Assembly (NCBI RefSeq): GCF_900105395.1
Contig: NZ_LT629775.1
Location: forward strand, 1,488,001-1,552,000
From: Streptomyces sp. TLI_053
GTDB lineage: Bacteria; Actinomycetota; Actinomycetes; Streptomycetales; Streptomycetaceae
DNA length: 64,000 nucleotides
Direction of reading: 5' to 3'
In this document: piece after piece, positions 15,937 to 24,612 of the stretch
How positions within the stretch are numbered: position 1 is the stretch's first letter
Layout of the letters: each line of letters opens with the position of its first letter
Program-made: the position numbers and the translations under genes
The notes under the pieces: model-generated
The model's input: only the letters and a program-made list of their open reading frames with translations
What the model was told of the DNA's origin: nothing
Databases searched by the model: none

Positions 15937-17391
15937 GTGACTCAGCTGACCGAGACGGTGAACGGGTCCGGGACAACGGCGGACGTGGCGGGGGCCGGGC
16001 ACGGACCCGGGCGACGGTTCACCGTCGAGGGCTTCGCCCCGCGCCAGGACGGCGACGCGCGCGAGCGCGGCAAGGCCCTGCGCACCCGAACCCCGCGCGA
16101 GCGGCACGCCGAGTTCCCGCCCGTCACCGACCGCCCGACCGCGGTCCAGGCGATCGAGGCCTCCAACGAGGGCCGGCTGGCCGGGCTGGTGCCGATCCGG
16201 CTGGGCCGGATGGCCGCCACCCCGTTCGCCTTCCTGCGCGGTTCGGCCGGGCTGATGGCCGCCGATCTCGCCGCCACACCGACCAGCGGCACCGTCGCCC
16301 AGCTCTGCGGCGACGCCCACGCGGCCAACTTCGGCCTCTACGGCGACGCTCGCGGCCGGCTCGTGATGGACATCAACGACTTCGACGAGACCGTCCCCGG
16401 CCCGTGGGAGTGGGACCTCAAGCGCCTCGCAGCGAGCCTGGTCCTGGCCGGCCGGGAGATAGGCGCCGACGAGACGACCGCCCGCCGGGCCGCCTTCGAC
16501 GCGGCCGGCGCCTACCGCCGCACCATGCGCACCCTGGCCAAGCTCCCGGCGCTGGACGCCTGGAACGCCGTCGCCGACGAGCAGTTGGTCTCCTTCGCCC
16601 AGGCCCACGACCTGGCCGAGCTGCTGGAGAAGGTCGGCGCGAAGGCGCTCGGCAACACCAGCGCCCGGTTCGCCGCCAAGTCCGCCGTCCGCTCCGAGGA
16701 CGGCGCCTGGCGCTTCACCGCGGCCCCGCCGGTGCTCAGCGAGGTGACGGACGCCACGGCCGCCGCCGTCGCCGGCGCGCTCGGCGAGTACGTGGGGACC
16801 GTGCCGAGCGAGCTGCACCCGCTGCTGTCCCGCTACCGGGTGCAGGACGTGGCGTTCCGGGTCGTCGGCACCGGCAGCGTCGGCACCCGCTCGTACGTCG
16901 TCCTGCTGACCGACCACCGCGAGCAGCCGCTGGTGCTCCAGGTGAAGGAGGCACGCCCGTCGGTGCTGCTGCCGCACCTGGCCCGGGCCGGCCACCCGGT
17001 GGCCGGGGCGGACGTCCACGAGGGCCGCCGGGTGGTCCGCGGGCAGAAGCGGATGCAGGTGGTCAGCGACACCCTGCTCGGCTGGACCACGGTCGACGGA
17101 CTCCCCTACCAGGTACGTCAGTTCCGCAACCGCAAGGGCAGCGTGGACCCGGCCGCCCTGCTGCCCGCCCAGTTGGACGACTACGCCCGGATCACCGGCG
17201 CCCTGCTCGCCCGCGCCCACGCCCACACCGCCGACCCGGGGGTGATCAGCGGCTACTGCGGCAAGAACGAGGCCCTGGACGAGGCGGTGGCCACCTTCGC
17301 GGTCGCCTACGCCGACCGTACCGAGGCCGACCACGCCGACCTCCTCACCGCCATCCGGGCCGGACGCCTCCCGGCCGAGCACGGCGTCTGA
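15937..17391 (+). CDS. DUF2252 family protein (kinase-like fold)
   Basis: A 484-aa member of DUF2252, widespread in actinomycetes. The conserved core reads RHAEFPPVTDRP, MAATPFAFLRGSAGLMAADL, CGDAHAANFGLYG and MDINDFDETVPGPWEWDLKRLAASL. The GDAHxxN and NDFDE stretches mirror the catalytic loop and metal-binding Asp of aminoglycoside-kinase folds, so a phosphotransferase role is plausible though undemonstrated. The C-terminal part has GWTTVDGLPYQVRQFRNRKGS. GTG 15937 follows a GGGCGGGGC tract. It is monocistronic and ends in a strong hairpin. Confidence 0.88.
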   Translation: MTQLTETVNGSGTTADVAGAGHGPGRRFTVEGFAPRQDGDARERGKALRTRTPRERHAEFPPVTDRPTAVQAIEASNEGRLAGLVPIRLGRMAATPFAFLRGSAGLMAADLAATPTSGTVAQLCGDAHAANFGLYGDARGRLVMDINDFDETVPGPWEWDLKRLAASLVLAGREIGADETTARRAAFDAAGAYRRTMRTLAKLPALDAWNAVADEQLVSFAQAHDLAELLEKVGAKALGNTSARFAAKSAVRSEDGAWRFTAAPPVLSEVTDATAAAVAGALGEYVGTVPSELHPLLSRYRVQDVAFRVVGTGSVGTRSYVVLLTDHREQPLVLQVKEARPSVLLPHLARAGHPVAGADVHEGRRVVRGQKRMQVVSDTLLGWTTVDGLPYQVRQFRNRKGSVDPAALLPAQLDDYARITGALLARAHAHTADPGVISGYCGKNEALDEAVATFAVAYADRTEADHADLLTAIRAGRLPAEHGV

Positions 17392-17402
17392 CCGGCACCC
17401 CA

Positions 17403-17428
17403 GGCCCGGCGCTCCCGAGCGCCGGGCC
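17403..17428 (+). terminator. Hairpin terminator after the DUF2252 gene
   Basis: GGCCCGGCGC (17403-17412) pairs with GCGCCGGGCC (17419-17428), starting 12 bases beyond the stop codon. Confidence 0.7.
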
Positions 17429-17523
17429 GGGGGAATCGTCCGTCCCGACCCGGGCGGCGGTCGTCGTCCGCCCGGTACCGGCGTCGGAACGCCGTGCCCC
17501 TCCGACGGGTCCTGGAGGCCTCG

Positions 17524-18084
17524 ATGCCCGAACCCAGCCTTTACCTGATCGTTCCCTGCTCCGAGAGCCAGCGCGGGAACGCCGACGAGGTGCGGGGACT
17601 GCCGCTCACCGACCGACGTCGGACGATGGCCGCGGGCCTGCAGTACACCGGAGCCGGCCACACGCAGCCCCGGTACGCGGCGAGGCGCATCGTGTCGGTC
17701 TACCGCGAGGAGTTCGACTGCGGTCTCCTGATCCTGTCGACCAAGTACGCGCTGCTCCGGCCCGACACGGTCATCGCGCCGTACAACGTGCGGAACGTCG
17801 CCGAAGCCACGCCCCGACAGCTCGGCGAAGAGACCGTGACGCCGAGCGAACTCGGCGCCAAGGTGCGCGCGCAGGAGTCGTTCGCCGCCCTCGCGGAGGC
17901 GCCGGTCGTCGTCCTGGGGTCCGCCTTCTTCATCGACACGATCATCGAGCACGTCTGGAACCACGCCTTCGCCCCGCTGACCCGGGTGACCAACGTCCGC
18001 GCCCGCTACTCCAGATCGAACTGGCTGGATCCGCGCGCCAACATCGGCGCCTACCTGGACACGTTCGCTTCCGAGCGGCTCTGA
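17524..18084 (+). CDS. YaaA/DUF6884-like conserved protein
   Basis: A 186-aa protein starting at ATG 17524, with a perfect GGAGG seven bases upstream; the longer GTG start at 17494 lies before this site. The N-terminus LYLIVPCSESQRG and the central LILSTKYALLRPDTVIAPYNVRN match the DUF6884 pattern (PCSxxK, SAKYGLLxPDTxIxPY). Biochemistry of that family is not established, though its fold is related to YaaA-type DNA-binding proteins and TGT-associated domains. The C-terminus VRARYSRSNWLDPRANIG is unfamiliar. It stands alone between a terminator and a convergent hydrolase gene. Confidence 0.6.
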   Translation: MPEPSLYLIVPCSESQRGNADEVRGLPLTDRRRTMAAGLQYTGAGHTQPRYAARRIVSVYREEFDCGLLILSTKYALLRPDTVIAPYNVRNVAEATPRQLGEETVTPSELGAKVRAQESFAALAEAPVVVLGSAFFIDTIIEHVWNHAFAPLTRVTNVRARYSRSNWLDPRANIGAYLDTFASERL

Positions 18085-18131
18085 CCGCGACCGCCCGACC
18101 ACGCCCCGGCCCGGGACCGTCGGCCGGGACG

Positions 18132-18818
18132 TCAGGGGGCGAGGAACGGGGCCACGGCCGCGACGAACTCCGCCGGGCGGTCCCGATGCACCAGGTGGCC
18201 CGCGTCGACGGTGACCAGGCGGCAGTCGGGGATCAGTCCGGCCAGCTCGGCCAACCCGGACTGCGGGACGTGGCTGCTGGGTCCGCCCGCCACCAGCAGG
18301 GTGGGGGCGGTGATCGCGGTCATCCGCTCCAGCCGGCGCGGGTCGGGCCGGTCGATCTGTCCCTTGACCGCCCGGACCACCGCCCAGTCGAAGTCGACGG
18401 GTTCCTCGGGGGCGTCCGCGACCGGGCTCGCCGGGCGGGGGCGCGGGGCGGGAACGTCCTCCAGGACGAGCCGGCCGACCCGGTCCGGCCGGTCCTGGGC
18501 GAGCAGGTAGGCGACCACGCCGCCCATCGAGTGCCCGACCACGTCCACCCGCTCCAGGCCGTGCGCGTCCAGCAGGGCGAGCACGTCGTCCCGCATCGCC
18601 TCCAGGCCGTACCGGCCGGGGCGGCCGCTGTCGCCGTGACCGCGCAGGTCGAGGGCGTGGACGCGGTGGTGCGGGGCGAGGGCGGGAAGCACCACGTCCC
18701 AGTCGGTGGCCCGCTCCCCGAGGGCGTGCAGCAGGACCAGCGGCGGGCCGTCGGCCGGGCCGCTCTCCCGGCAGGCGAGGGAGAGGCCCGGCAGGTCGAC
18801 CATCAGCGGTTCGGTCAT
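18132..18818 (-). CDS. Alpha/beta-fold hydrolase
   Basis: A 228-aa cytoplasmic hydrolase beginning at ATG 18818. The oxyanion motif LLHALGE, DLRGHGDSGRPGRYG, nucleophile elbow GHSMGG and the final DAGHLVHRDRP with the catalytic histidine are all present. The lid (EEPVDFDWAVVRAVKGQ) is short. Most such enzymes are esterases, epoxide hydrolases or haloperoxidase-like proteins. Substrate cannot be assigned. The 142 bases between it and the downstream MFS gene contain 15-base direct repeats. Confidence 0.85.
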   Translation of the reverse strand: MTEPLMVDLPGLSLACRESGPADGPPLVLLHALGERATDWDVVLPALAPHHRVHALDLRGHGDSGRPGRYGLEAMRDDVLALLDAHGLERVDVVGHSMGGVVAYLLAQDRPDRVGRLVLEDVPAPRPRPASPVADAPEEPVDFDWAVVRAVKGQIDRPDPRRLERMTAITAPTLLVAGGPSSHVPQSGLAELAGLIPDCRLVTVDAGHLVHRDRPAEFVAAVAPFLAP

Positions 18819-18900
18819 ACCGGCCACCGTAGTACGCGCCGGCCGGGCCCAGCCGGGCGTTCGCCCAGCGCTCAACACGCCGACGCTCCGTGCGGCAGCG

Positions 18901-18951
18901 ACCAACACGTCCGCGCTCAACACGTCCACGCCCGACACGTCCACGCCCGAC
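18901..18951. repeat. Short direct repeats of about 15 bases
   Basis: The string ACACGTCCACGCCCG occurs twice in tandem, preceded by two degenerate copies beginning AACACGTCCGCG and AACACGTCC. It lies between two minus-strand genes and is not obviously coding. Confidence 0.6.
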
Positions 18952-18960
18952 GCCGCGGCG

Positions 18961-20481
18961 TCAACGCGTCGGCGTGCTCTCCCGCGCGGGGCCGCCCGCC
19001 GCCGCTCCGCCCGCCGCTCCACCGGGTGCGGCCCCGGCCGCCGCCCGGGCCGCCTCCCGTTCCGACGCCCGGCCCGCCAGCACCGAGGCGACCACCGCCA
19101 GCGCCGCCACCGCCGCGCAGACACCGCTCGCCCACGCGAACGCCGCCCGGTGCCCGCCGCCACCGCCGGTCGCCCGCAGGTAGACGCCGGACAGCGCCGA
19201 AACGCTGACCGCCGCCGCGATCCGCTGCGCCATCTGCAGGATCGCCCCGCTCACCCCGGCCGCCTCGGCCGGCGCGTGCCGCAGCACGAACGCCTGGTTG
19301 GTGGCCGCCATCAGCCCGACCGAGGCGCCGCCCAGCAGTTGGAGCAGCGCGAGCAGCCAGGGCAGCGGACCGGTCGGTGCCCAGCGCCCGACCAGGCCGC
19401 CCGCGAGCATCACCAGCGCCGAGCCGGCCATGCCCGCGGTGACGGTCCGCCGGCCGAACCGCTGGACGACCCGCCAGGCGAACGCCGAGGCGAAGCCCAT
19501 CGCGACCGCCGACGGCAGCGCGACCAGGGCCGCGCCCATCGGCGAGAGACCCAGGCCGTCCTGGAGGAACATCGTCAGCACCAGTCCGGCGGCCAGCGAG
19601 GAGCCGAACTGCGCCATCGCCAGTGCCGTCCCCAGCGCGTAGGGCGCGGAGCGGGTCAGCGCCGGGTGGATCAGCGGGTGGCCGCCGCGCCGGGCGTAGC
19701 GTTGCTGCCACCGGGCCAGCGCGCCGAGCAGCGCGGCCGCCGCGACGGCGAAGCCGAGCCAGCCGGCCCAGCCCGGGGGCTGGACGAAGGGCAGCATCAG
19801 CGCCAGGGTCAGCGCGGCGACGAGCAGCAGTCCGACCAGGTCGAGGTCGGCGTGCCGGGCGCTGGGGCGCGGGCGAGGCAGGTGGCGGACCGCCAGCAAC
19901 AGGGTGACCAGTCCGAACGGCACGTTGAGCAGGAAGGTCAGCCGCCAGCCCTGTTCCGGTCCGACGGCGGCGAGCACCGCGCCGCCGATCGGCGGGCCGA
20001 GGGCGAAGGCGAGACCGCCGGTCACGGCGTACATCCCGAGCGCGCGGGCCCGCAGCTGGCCCTGGAAGACGTCCTGGAGGGTGCCGATCATCTGGGAGTT
20101 CACCAGTCCGGCGCCGGCGCCCTGGAGCAGCCGGGCGGCGACCAGCACCCAGGGCTCGGTGGCGGTCGCGGAGAGCAGGCTGACGACGGTGAACAGGGCG
20201 AGGCCGCCGACGAAGAACCACTTGCGGCCGCGGACGTCGCCCAGCCGCCCGCCGGGTATCAGGGCCAGGCCGAAGGCCAGCGAGTAGCCGGCGACGATCC
20301 ACTGGAGGTGCGCGGGCTGGGCGTGCAGCGACTCGCGCAGCGCGGGGATCGCGGTGTTGAGCACCGACTGGTCGATGAGGGTGGTGAAGCCGCCGGCGAC
20401 ACAGACCAGCAGCACCCGCCGCCCGGCCGCGTCGAACCGCTCCTTGACCGGCGGCGCCGGTATCGCGCCGGTCGCGTTCAC
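18961..20481 (-). CDS. MFS efflux transporter, DHA2 (14-helix) type
   Basis: A 506-aa membrane protein. GTG 20481 overlaps the stop of the upstream regulator by 4 bases (GTGA). Motifs of the drug:H+ antiporter-2 family include FTTLIDQSVLNTAIPAL in helix 1, GGRLGDVRGRKWFF (motif A), AARLLQGAGAGLVNSQ and ALGPPIGGAVL (motif C). Around 13-14 hydrophobic segments are apparent. The Ala/Gly-rich C-terminal 45 residues are low complexity. It probably exports a toxic small molecule and is controlled by the coupled XRE-cupin regulator. Confidence 0.9.
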   Translation of the reverse strand: MNATGAIPAPPVKERFDAAGRRVLLVCVAGGFTTLIDQSVLNTAIPALRESLHAQPAHLQWIVAGYSLAFGLALIPGGRLGDVRGRKWFFVGGLALFTVVSLLSATATEPWVLVAARLLQGAGAGLVNSQMIGTLQDVFQGQLRARALGMYAVTGGLAFALGPPIGGAVLAAVGPEQGWRLTFLLNVPFGLVTLLLAVRHLPRPRPSARHADLDLVGLLLVAALTLALMLPFVQPPGWAGWLGFAVAAAALLGALARWQQRYARRGGHPLIHPALTRSAPYALGTALAMAQFGSSLAAGLVLTMFLQDGLGLSPMGAALVALPSAVAMGFASAFAWRVVQRFGRRTVTAGMAGSALVMLAGGLVGRWAPTGPLPWLLALLQLLGGASVGLMAATNQAFVLRHAPAEAAGVSGAILQMAQRIAAAVSVSALSGVYLRATGGGGGHRAAFAWASGVCAAVAALAVVASVLAGRASEREAARAAAGAAPGGAAGGAAAGGPARESTPTR

Positions 20482-21041
20482 GGTTCGACCACCACCAGCG
20501 CGTACCTGGCACCGGCCGGGCCGGGGCAGTGGAAGCGGCTGGTCTCGGCGGTGAACCGCAGGCAGTCCCCTGCCTCCAGCAGGTGCTCCGTGCCGTCGAC
20601 GGTCATCGACAGCAGGCCGTCCAGCACCCAGAGGTGGTGCTCCCGGCCGGTGTTGTCGGGCTTGTCGTAGGCGATGTCGGCGCCGGCCGGCAGCCGTCCC
20701 TCGATCACCTCGGCCCGCAGTGAGCCGTGCGGCGGCGAGACGGAGCGCCGGACGTACCCGGTCGCCTCGTCCCGCCAGACCCGCTGGTCCCCGGCCCGCA
20801 CCAGCCGGGCGGGCGCGGCCTCGACCTCGGCGAGCAGCCGCGACATGCTCCGCCCGTACACCGCGCAGAGCCGCCCGAGCAGCGCCGCCGTCGGGCTCAC
20901 CTCGGCCCGTTCGACGCGCGACAGCGTGGAGCGGCTGACGTCCGCCCGCCGCGCCAGCTCCTCCAGCGTCCATCCACGTTCGACCCGCAGTTCGGCGAGC
21001 CGTTCCGCCAGCCGCTCGTCGGCGGCCGTTTCCATTCCCAT
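20478..21041 (-). CDS. XRE-family regulator with C-terminal cupin domain
   Basis: A 187-aa regulator: N-terminal HTH_3 (RLAELRVERGWTLEELARRADVSRSTLSRVERAEVSPTA) and C-terminal cupin_2 (ADIAYDKPDNTGREHHLWVLDGLLSMTVDGTEHLLEAGDCLRF) that should bind a small ligand. Two in-frame ATGs exist (21041 and 21035). A TAGCAT -10 box ends seven bases before 21041, so a leaderless transcript from 21041 is plausible. An inverted repeat spans the start region. It is translationally coupled to the MFS gene, so it very likely represses its own operon until the pump substrate or a mimic binds. Confidence 0.88.
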   Translation of the reverse strand: MGMETAADERLAERLAELRVERGWTLEELARRADVSRSTLSRVERAEVSPTAALLGRLCAVYGRSMSRLLAEVEAAPARLVRAGDQRVWRDEATGYVRRSVSPPHGSLRAEVIEGRLPAGADIAYDKPDNTGREHHLWVLDGLLSMTVDGTEHLLEAGDCLRFTAETSRFHCPGPAGARYALVVVEP

Positions 21042-21068
21042 ATTCGTGATGCTATCCCGGATATGGGA
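21036..21068 (-). promoter_or_regulatory. Inverted-repeat operator and -10 box of the cupin-regulator operon
   Basis: TCCCATAT (21036-21043) and ATATGGGA (21061-21068) are perfect inverted arms 17 bases apart. Between them on the minus strand is TAGCAT, a good -10, seven bases before the ATG at 21041. Binding of the regulator would straddle the promoter. Confidence 0.5.
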
Positions 21069-21321
21069 CATCGAGGGGGGACGGCGGGAGGACGAGCACG
21101 GGACGACGACGGGACTGCTTCGGGACGGCTCCGGGACGGATGCGGGACGCCCCCGGCCCGGCCCCCCGGTCGGAAGGGGCGCGGACCGGGCCGACCCTTC
21201 GCCCCAGGGGCGAACAGCTGGCCGCGCCGGACGCACCGGCGGTGAACTGCTTCCGGACGCCCCGTGGGCGCCCGGAAGCGCAGCTGATCCAGTCCCCGTT
21301 CCGTCCCCGGAAGGACCACCC

Positions 21322-21723
21322 ATGCTCTCCGCCCGTGCCGCCCGTCTGCTCGCCGTGGCCACGCTCGGCCTCGGTGCCACCCTCACCCTGAGCCCCGGCC
21401 AGGCGTTCGCCGCCGAGGGCAACTTCGCGATCGGCTCGGGGTCCTGCCAGGCCGTCGAGAAGATCGAACTGCACTTCGTCAACGGCGCCTGGCACGACGA
21501 GATGGCGAACAACCCGACCCAGAACTCGGCGAGCGACCCCTACCGGTGTCGCTTCACGGTCTACGACAACGGCAACCTGATCTGGAGCTCCTCCCCCGCC
21601 ACCGGCACCGGGGCCCAGTCGCCGTGGTTCTACGACGGTCCGGGCCACAGCATGAAGGCGTGCGTCCAGCGCTACTACAACGCCACACCGCAGGGCACGG
21701 CCAGCTGCGGCCCGCTCAACTGA
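21322..21723 (+). CDS. Small secreted protein with four cysteines
   Basis: A 133-aa pre-protein beginning at ATG 21322 with GGAAGGA upstream. Residues 1-31 are a clear signal peptide (MLSARAARLLAVATLGLGA, cleaved near AFA-AEG). The mature part of about 100 residues contains four cysteines (SCQAV, YRCRF, KACVQ, SCGPL), likely two disulfides, and aromatic-rich strands such as LIWSSS and QSPWFYDGPG. I recognise no family. It could be an inhibitor, surface or spore-stage protein; nothing catalytic is visible. A 20-bp stem terminator follows the stop codon. Confidence 0.75.
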   Translation: MLSARAARLLAVATLGLGATLTLSPGQAFAAEGNFAIGSGSCQAVEKIELHFVNGAWHDEMANNPTQNSASDPYRCRFTVYDNGNLIWSSSPATGTGAQSPWFYDGPGHSMKACVQRYYNATPQGTASCGPLN

Positions 21724-21738
21724 CCCCGGTCCCGACCG

Positions 21739-21785
21739 GGTCGGCCCCGGCCCGGCCGTGTCGCGCGGCCGGGCCGGGGCCGACC
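21739..21785. terminator. Strong bidirectional terminator
   Basis: A perfect 20-bp stem (21739-21758 with 21766-21785) closes a 7-base loop. It lies between the convergent stops at 21723 and 21800. Confidence 0.8.
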
Positions 21786-21799
21786 GGGCGTCCGGCGGC

Positions 21800-22768
21800 T
21801 CACGTGCCCGCCGACAACAGGGCGCGCCCGAGCGGTGCCACGAGGTGGCGGACGTGACGCCCCTGCCGTTGCGTCGTGATCGCCCCCGTCGTCCGCAGGG
21901 CGGTGGCGTGGGCACTCGCGGTGGACAGACCGATACCGAGGCGGGCCGCGAGTTCGGTGGTGCTGCAGGGCGCCTGCCCGACGGCCCGCAGGACGCGGGC
22001 GCGGGCCGGACCGATCAGGCCGGTCAGCGGGTCGGCCCCGGTCCGCTCGCGCTCGGCGGACGGGCCGACGGCCGGGTGGAGCAGCACCGCCGGCCGGCCC
22101 GGCACCAGGACGGCGCCGACGCCGTCCTGGACGAAGAAGTTCGGGTGCAGCTCCAGACCCCGGCCGTCCAGGTCGACGGTCCGGTCCGGTCCGCCCACCG
22201 CGCACCGGAGCACGCCCTCCTCCTGCCAGCCGACGCGGTGGTGGAGCACTCCCAGCATGGCGCCGATGCCGGCCTCGCCGGAGACGTGGGCGCGGTGGGC
22301 GATGTCGGTCCGCAGATGGCGCTGGATGTCGGACCAGTCCTCGGCGAGGCAGGCCCGGAACAGGGCCAGGGCGCCGCCGGCGAGCAGCCGCAGCCGGCGG
22401 GTGTCGCCGTCGCGGAGCTCGACGACGATCCGGGGCACACCCCGCCCGGCGCCGTATCCGGCGAGCGCCTGCCGCAACTCGGCCGCGGTGGTGGCCACCA
22501 GGGCGTCGAGTTCGTCGGCGAGCTGCCGGTCGGTGCCCTGCGGATGGGTCACCAGGAAGTCCGGCACACCGCTCCGGCAGGCGCCCACCACCTCGAGCAG
22601 CGGGGCCGCGCTGTGCGGTATCCGGCCGCGCATCCGCGTCCACCAACGGGCCCGGCGGGCACCGGCCCAGGTCGGGGATCCGGTCAGGGCGGTCAGGACG
22701 TGGTCCATCGGTGAGACCACGAACCGGGTCCGGGCGAGATCCGGGACAGCGAAGTTGACGGTCAGCAC
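21800..22768 (-). CDS. ArsR-like winged-helix regulator of the DUF5937 type
   Basis: A 322-aa protein. The C-terminal 70 residues are an ArsR-type winged helix (GPARARVLRAVGQAPCSTTELAARLGIGLSTASAHATALRTTGAI). The N-terminal 240 residues belong to the DUF5937 layout found in many Streptomyces regulators (RFVVSPMDHVLTALTGSPTW, GARRARWWTRMR). GTG 22768 is preceded by GGGGG. A paralogue with the same layout lies at 40080-41177, where it faces a transporter. No obvious target is adjacent here. The DUF5937 part may sense a ligand, but none is known. Confidence 0.8.
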   Translation of the reverse strand: MLTVNFAVPDLARTRFVVSPMDHVLTALTGSPTWAGARRARWWTRMRGRIPHSAAPLLEVVGACRSGVPDFLVTHPQGTDRQLADELDALVATTAAELRQALAGYGAGRGVPRIVVELRDGDTRRLRLLAGGALALFRACLAEDWSDIQRHLRTDIAHRAHVSGEAGIGAMLGVLHHRVGWQEEGVLRCAVGGPDRTVDLDGRGLELHPNFFVQDGVGAVLVPGRPAVLLHPAVGPSAERERTGADPLTGLIGPARARVLRAVGQAPCSTTELAARLGIGLSTASAHATALRTTGAITTQRQGRHVRHLVAPLGRALLSAGT

Positions 22769-23115
22769 ACATCCCCCAGAGGCCCGGTCGCTTCGGCCTG
22801 TGCTTCGCGGTGCGACGGCTGTCCCCGGCCGGGTTCGGCGACAGGCCGGATCGGCGCTGCCCGACGGGCGGGTGGTCCCGGCCGGGGGCGGCGGCGTCGG
22901 GGACCATCCTGTGCCTCGGTACCGGCTCCTTCCATGGCGGGAACCCGGCGTTCACCCGGCGTTCCGGGCGGGCGAGCGGCGTCGCCGGGCCGGGCGGCAG
23001 GGGCGCGGACGGCGCTCCGCCCCGCCGGACGAGGTCCGGCGGGGCGGGGGCGACGGGACGACGGGACAGCGGGGCGGCGAAGCGGCGGCGGGCGACCGGC
23101 CTTGCGCGACCGGCG
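22769..23115. other. Intergenic region, 347 bases
   Basis: I see no credible gene. It holds the promoter of the minus-strand regulator at its left end and a terminator hairpin at 23018-23046. The rest is G-rich sequence with short GACGGGACGACGGGAC-type repeats. Confidence 0.6.
23018..23046 (-). terminator. Hairpin terminator after the aspzincin-like gene
   Basis: CGCCCCGCCGGAC (23018-23030) and GTCCGGCGGGGCG (23034-23046) form a perfect 13-bp stem, about 70 bases beyond the stop codon at 23116. Confidence 0.65.
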
Positions 23116-24612
23116 TCAGGCCAGGGCCTCCACGCGGGCGCGCAGCTTCTCGAACTCCGACCGTTGGCCCGGGTGGACCTTGGTGACGTGCAGGGCCGTC
23201 TGCTTGATCATGGCGGCCAGCTCCCCGAGGACGTCCTGCGGGACCGGCGTGCGGCCGCGGACGGCGCGGAGCGCCTCGATGTCCTCGGCGAAGTACGCGG
23301 CGAGACCGGTCAGGACCTCCCCGTCCGGCTCGTCCGGCAACGCGACCATGGCGGGGGTGTCCCTCGCCGTGCGCTCCCAGCGGAACCGCATGTCGGCGAG
23401 GACGGCGGCATCGAGCTCGACGGCCAGGGCCGCCCACTCCGCGGCGCTCGGCCGGACGGCCGGCACGGCCGCGAAGACACTCCGGAGCGTGGCGATGCCC
23501 TGTCCCTCCACCTCCCGGTCCTGGTCGACCAGGGCGCGGACGAGTTCCCGCGCCCGCTGGGCGAAGGGCTTCGCCTCCGCCAGGCCGGCGGTGCCCTCGA
23601 TCACGGCGTCCAGCAGGAGTTCGGCGAGCGCCAGGGGCGCGCAGTCGACCGTGGCGCGCGGGATCCGCAGGGCGCCGGAGGCCGAGTCGAAGGTGATCCG
23701 GCCGCTGCCCTCGGCCAGCACCGGGTCGATCCGGTCCAACGCGTACTTGAGCTGGCTGAGGTAGGGGAACAGCTGGGCCACCACGGCCTGGTCCTTGGGG
23801 AGCAGTCCGGCGACGCCGTCGCGCACGGTCCGCCGGGTGATGTACCCCCAGGAGGCCAGTTGGTTCTCCAGCTCGAGCAGGCGGGCCTGGCGCTTCCAGA
23901 CGGACCACTCGGGCGTGTTCCACTTCGCCTCGGTGAAGGTGGTCCAGGCGAAGCCCTCGCAGTCCGAGGCGCGGACCCAGGCCCGGTTGACCATGATGTC
24001 GAGCCAGGCCAGCGCGCCGCCGAGGGTGGTGGTCCCCGACCGCTTCGCCAGCAGCCCGCGCCGGGCCGGCAGCCGCCCGAACGTCTGGTACCGGCCCCAG
24101 GCGTTCTCGCTCCGCTCGACGAGCAGTGCGGCTGCGGCCGCGTAGGTGTCGGCGTTGCTCCGGGCCAGCTCCGCGGACAGGTACGTCCAGGCCCAGCCGC
24201 GGCGGTACGCGTAGTCCTTGACCGGGTGGTTCCCGATGCCCTCGTTGAGGCTGTGGGACAGCTCGTGCACCAGGGTGAGGACGCGGTTGGTGAGGCCCCG
24301 GGTGCCCGGGCCGACCAGGCTCGGACGGAGCTGGATCTCCCGCACCGACGGGACTTCCCCGTTGCTGATCACCGTGTTCGCCCCCATCGTGGCGGGCAGG
24401 TCCTCCCGCACCACGAACGTGACCTCGCGCATCCGGTGGCCCAGCCGGGCGAAGCGCTGCTGGAAGGCATGGTAGTCCGGGGCGCCTCCCGGGCCGTTCA
24501 GCACCGTGGTCGCGGTCAGCTCCGCCACGGTGCCGAGGGCGACGATCGCGTCGATCCGGGCGGTGATCGCGGCCAGCACCTTCTGCTCGGCCAGGGACAG
24601 GTCTCGGGTCAA
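23116..24612 (-). CDS. Aspzincin (M35)-like metallopeptidase
   Basis: A 498-aa protein. I start it at TTG 24612, eight bases after GGAGG; the open frame continues 33 residues further without an upstream ribosome site. HELSH (116-120) provides two zinc histidines, and NHPVKDYAYRR (129-137) resembles the GTxDxxYG segment of deuterolysin and Lys-specific metalloendopeptidases, where the Asp (here D133) is the third ligand. NADTY follows at 153-157, as in M35 enzymes. The C-terminal 300 residues are helical and of unknown fold (YLSQLKYALDRIDPVLAEGSG). There is no signal peptide, which is unusual for M35. It could be exported by a specialised route or act inside the cell. Confidence 0.65.
   Translation of the reverse strand: MTRDLSLAEQKVLAAITARIDAIVALGTVAELTATTVLNGPGGAPDYHAFQQRFARLGHRMREVTFVVREDLPATMGANTVISNGEVPSVREIQLRPSLVGPGTRGLTNRVLTLVHELSHSLNEGIGNHPVKDYAYRRGWAWTYLSAELARSNADTYAAAAALLVERSENAWGRYQTFGRLPARRGLLAKRSGTTTLGGALAWLDIMVNRAWVRASDCEGFAWTTFTEAKWNTPEWSVWKRQARLLELENQLASWGYITRRTVRDGVAGLLPKDQAVVAQLFPYLSQLKYALDRIDPVLAEGSGRITFDSASGALRIPRATVDCAPLALAELLLDAVIEGTAGLAEAKPFAQRARELVRALVDQDREVEGQGIATLRSVFAAVPAVRPSAAEWAALAVELDAAVLADMRFRWERTARDTPAMVALPDEPDGEVLTGLAAYFAEDIEALRAVRGRTPVPQDVLGELAAMIKQTALHVTKVHPGQRSEFEKLRARVEALA

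Noticed and set aside
15279..19208. A plus-strand frame of 1309 codons and a minus-strand frame of 860 codons over the same area.
   Set aside because: Both overlap the well-supported DUF2252, DUF6884-like and hydrolase genes; composition is that of shadow frames.
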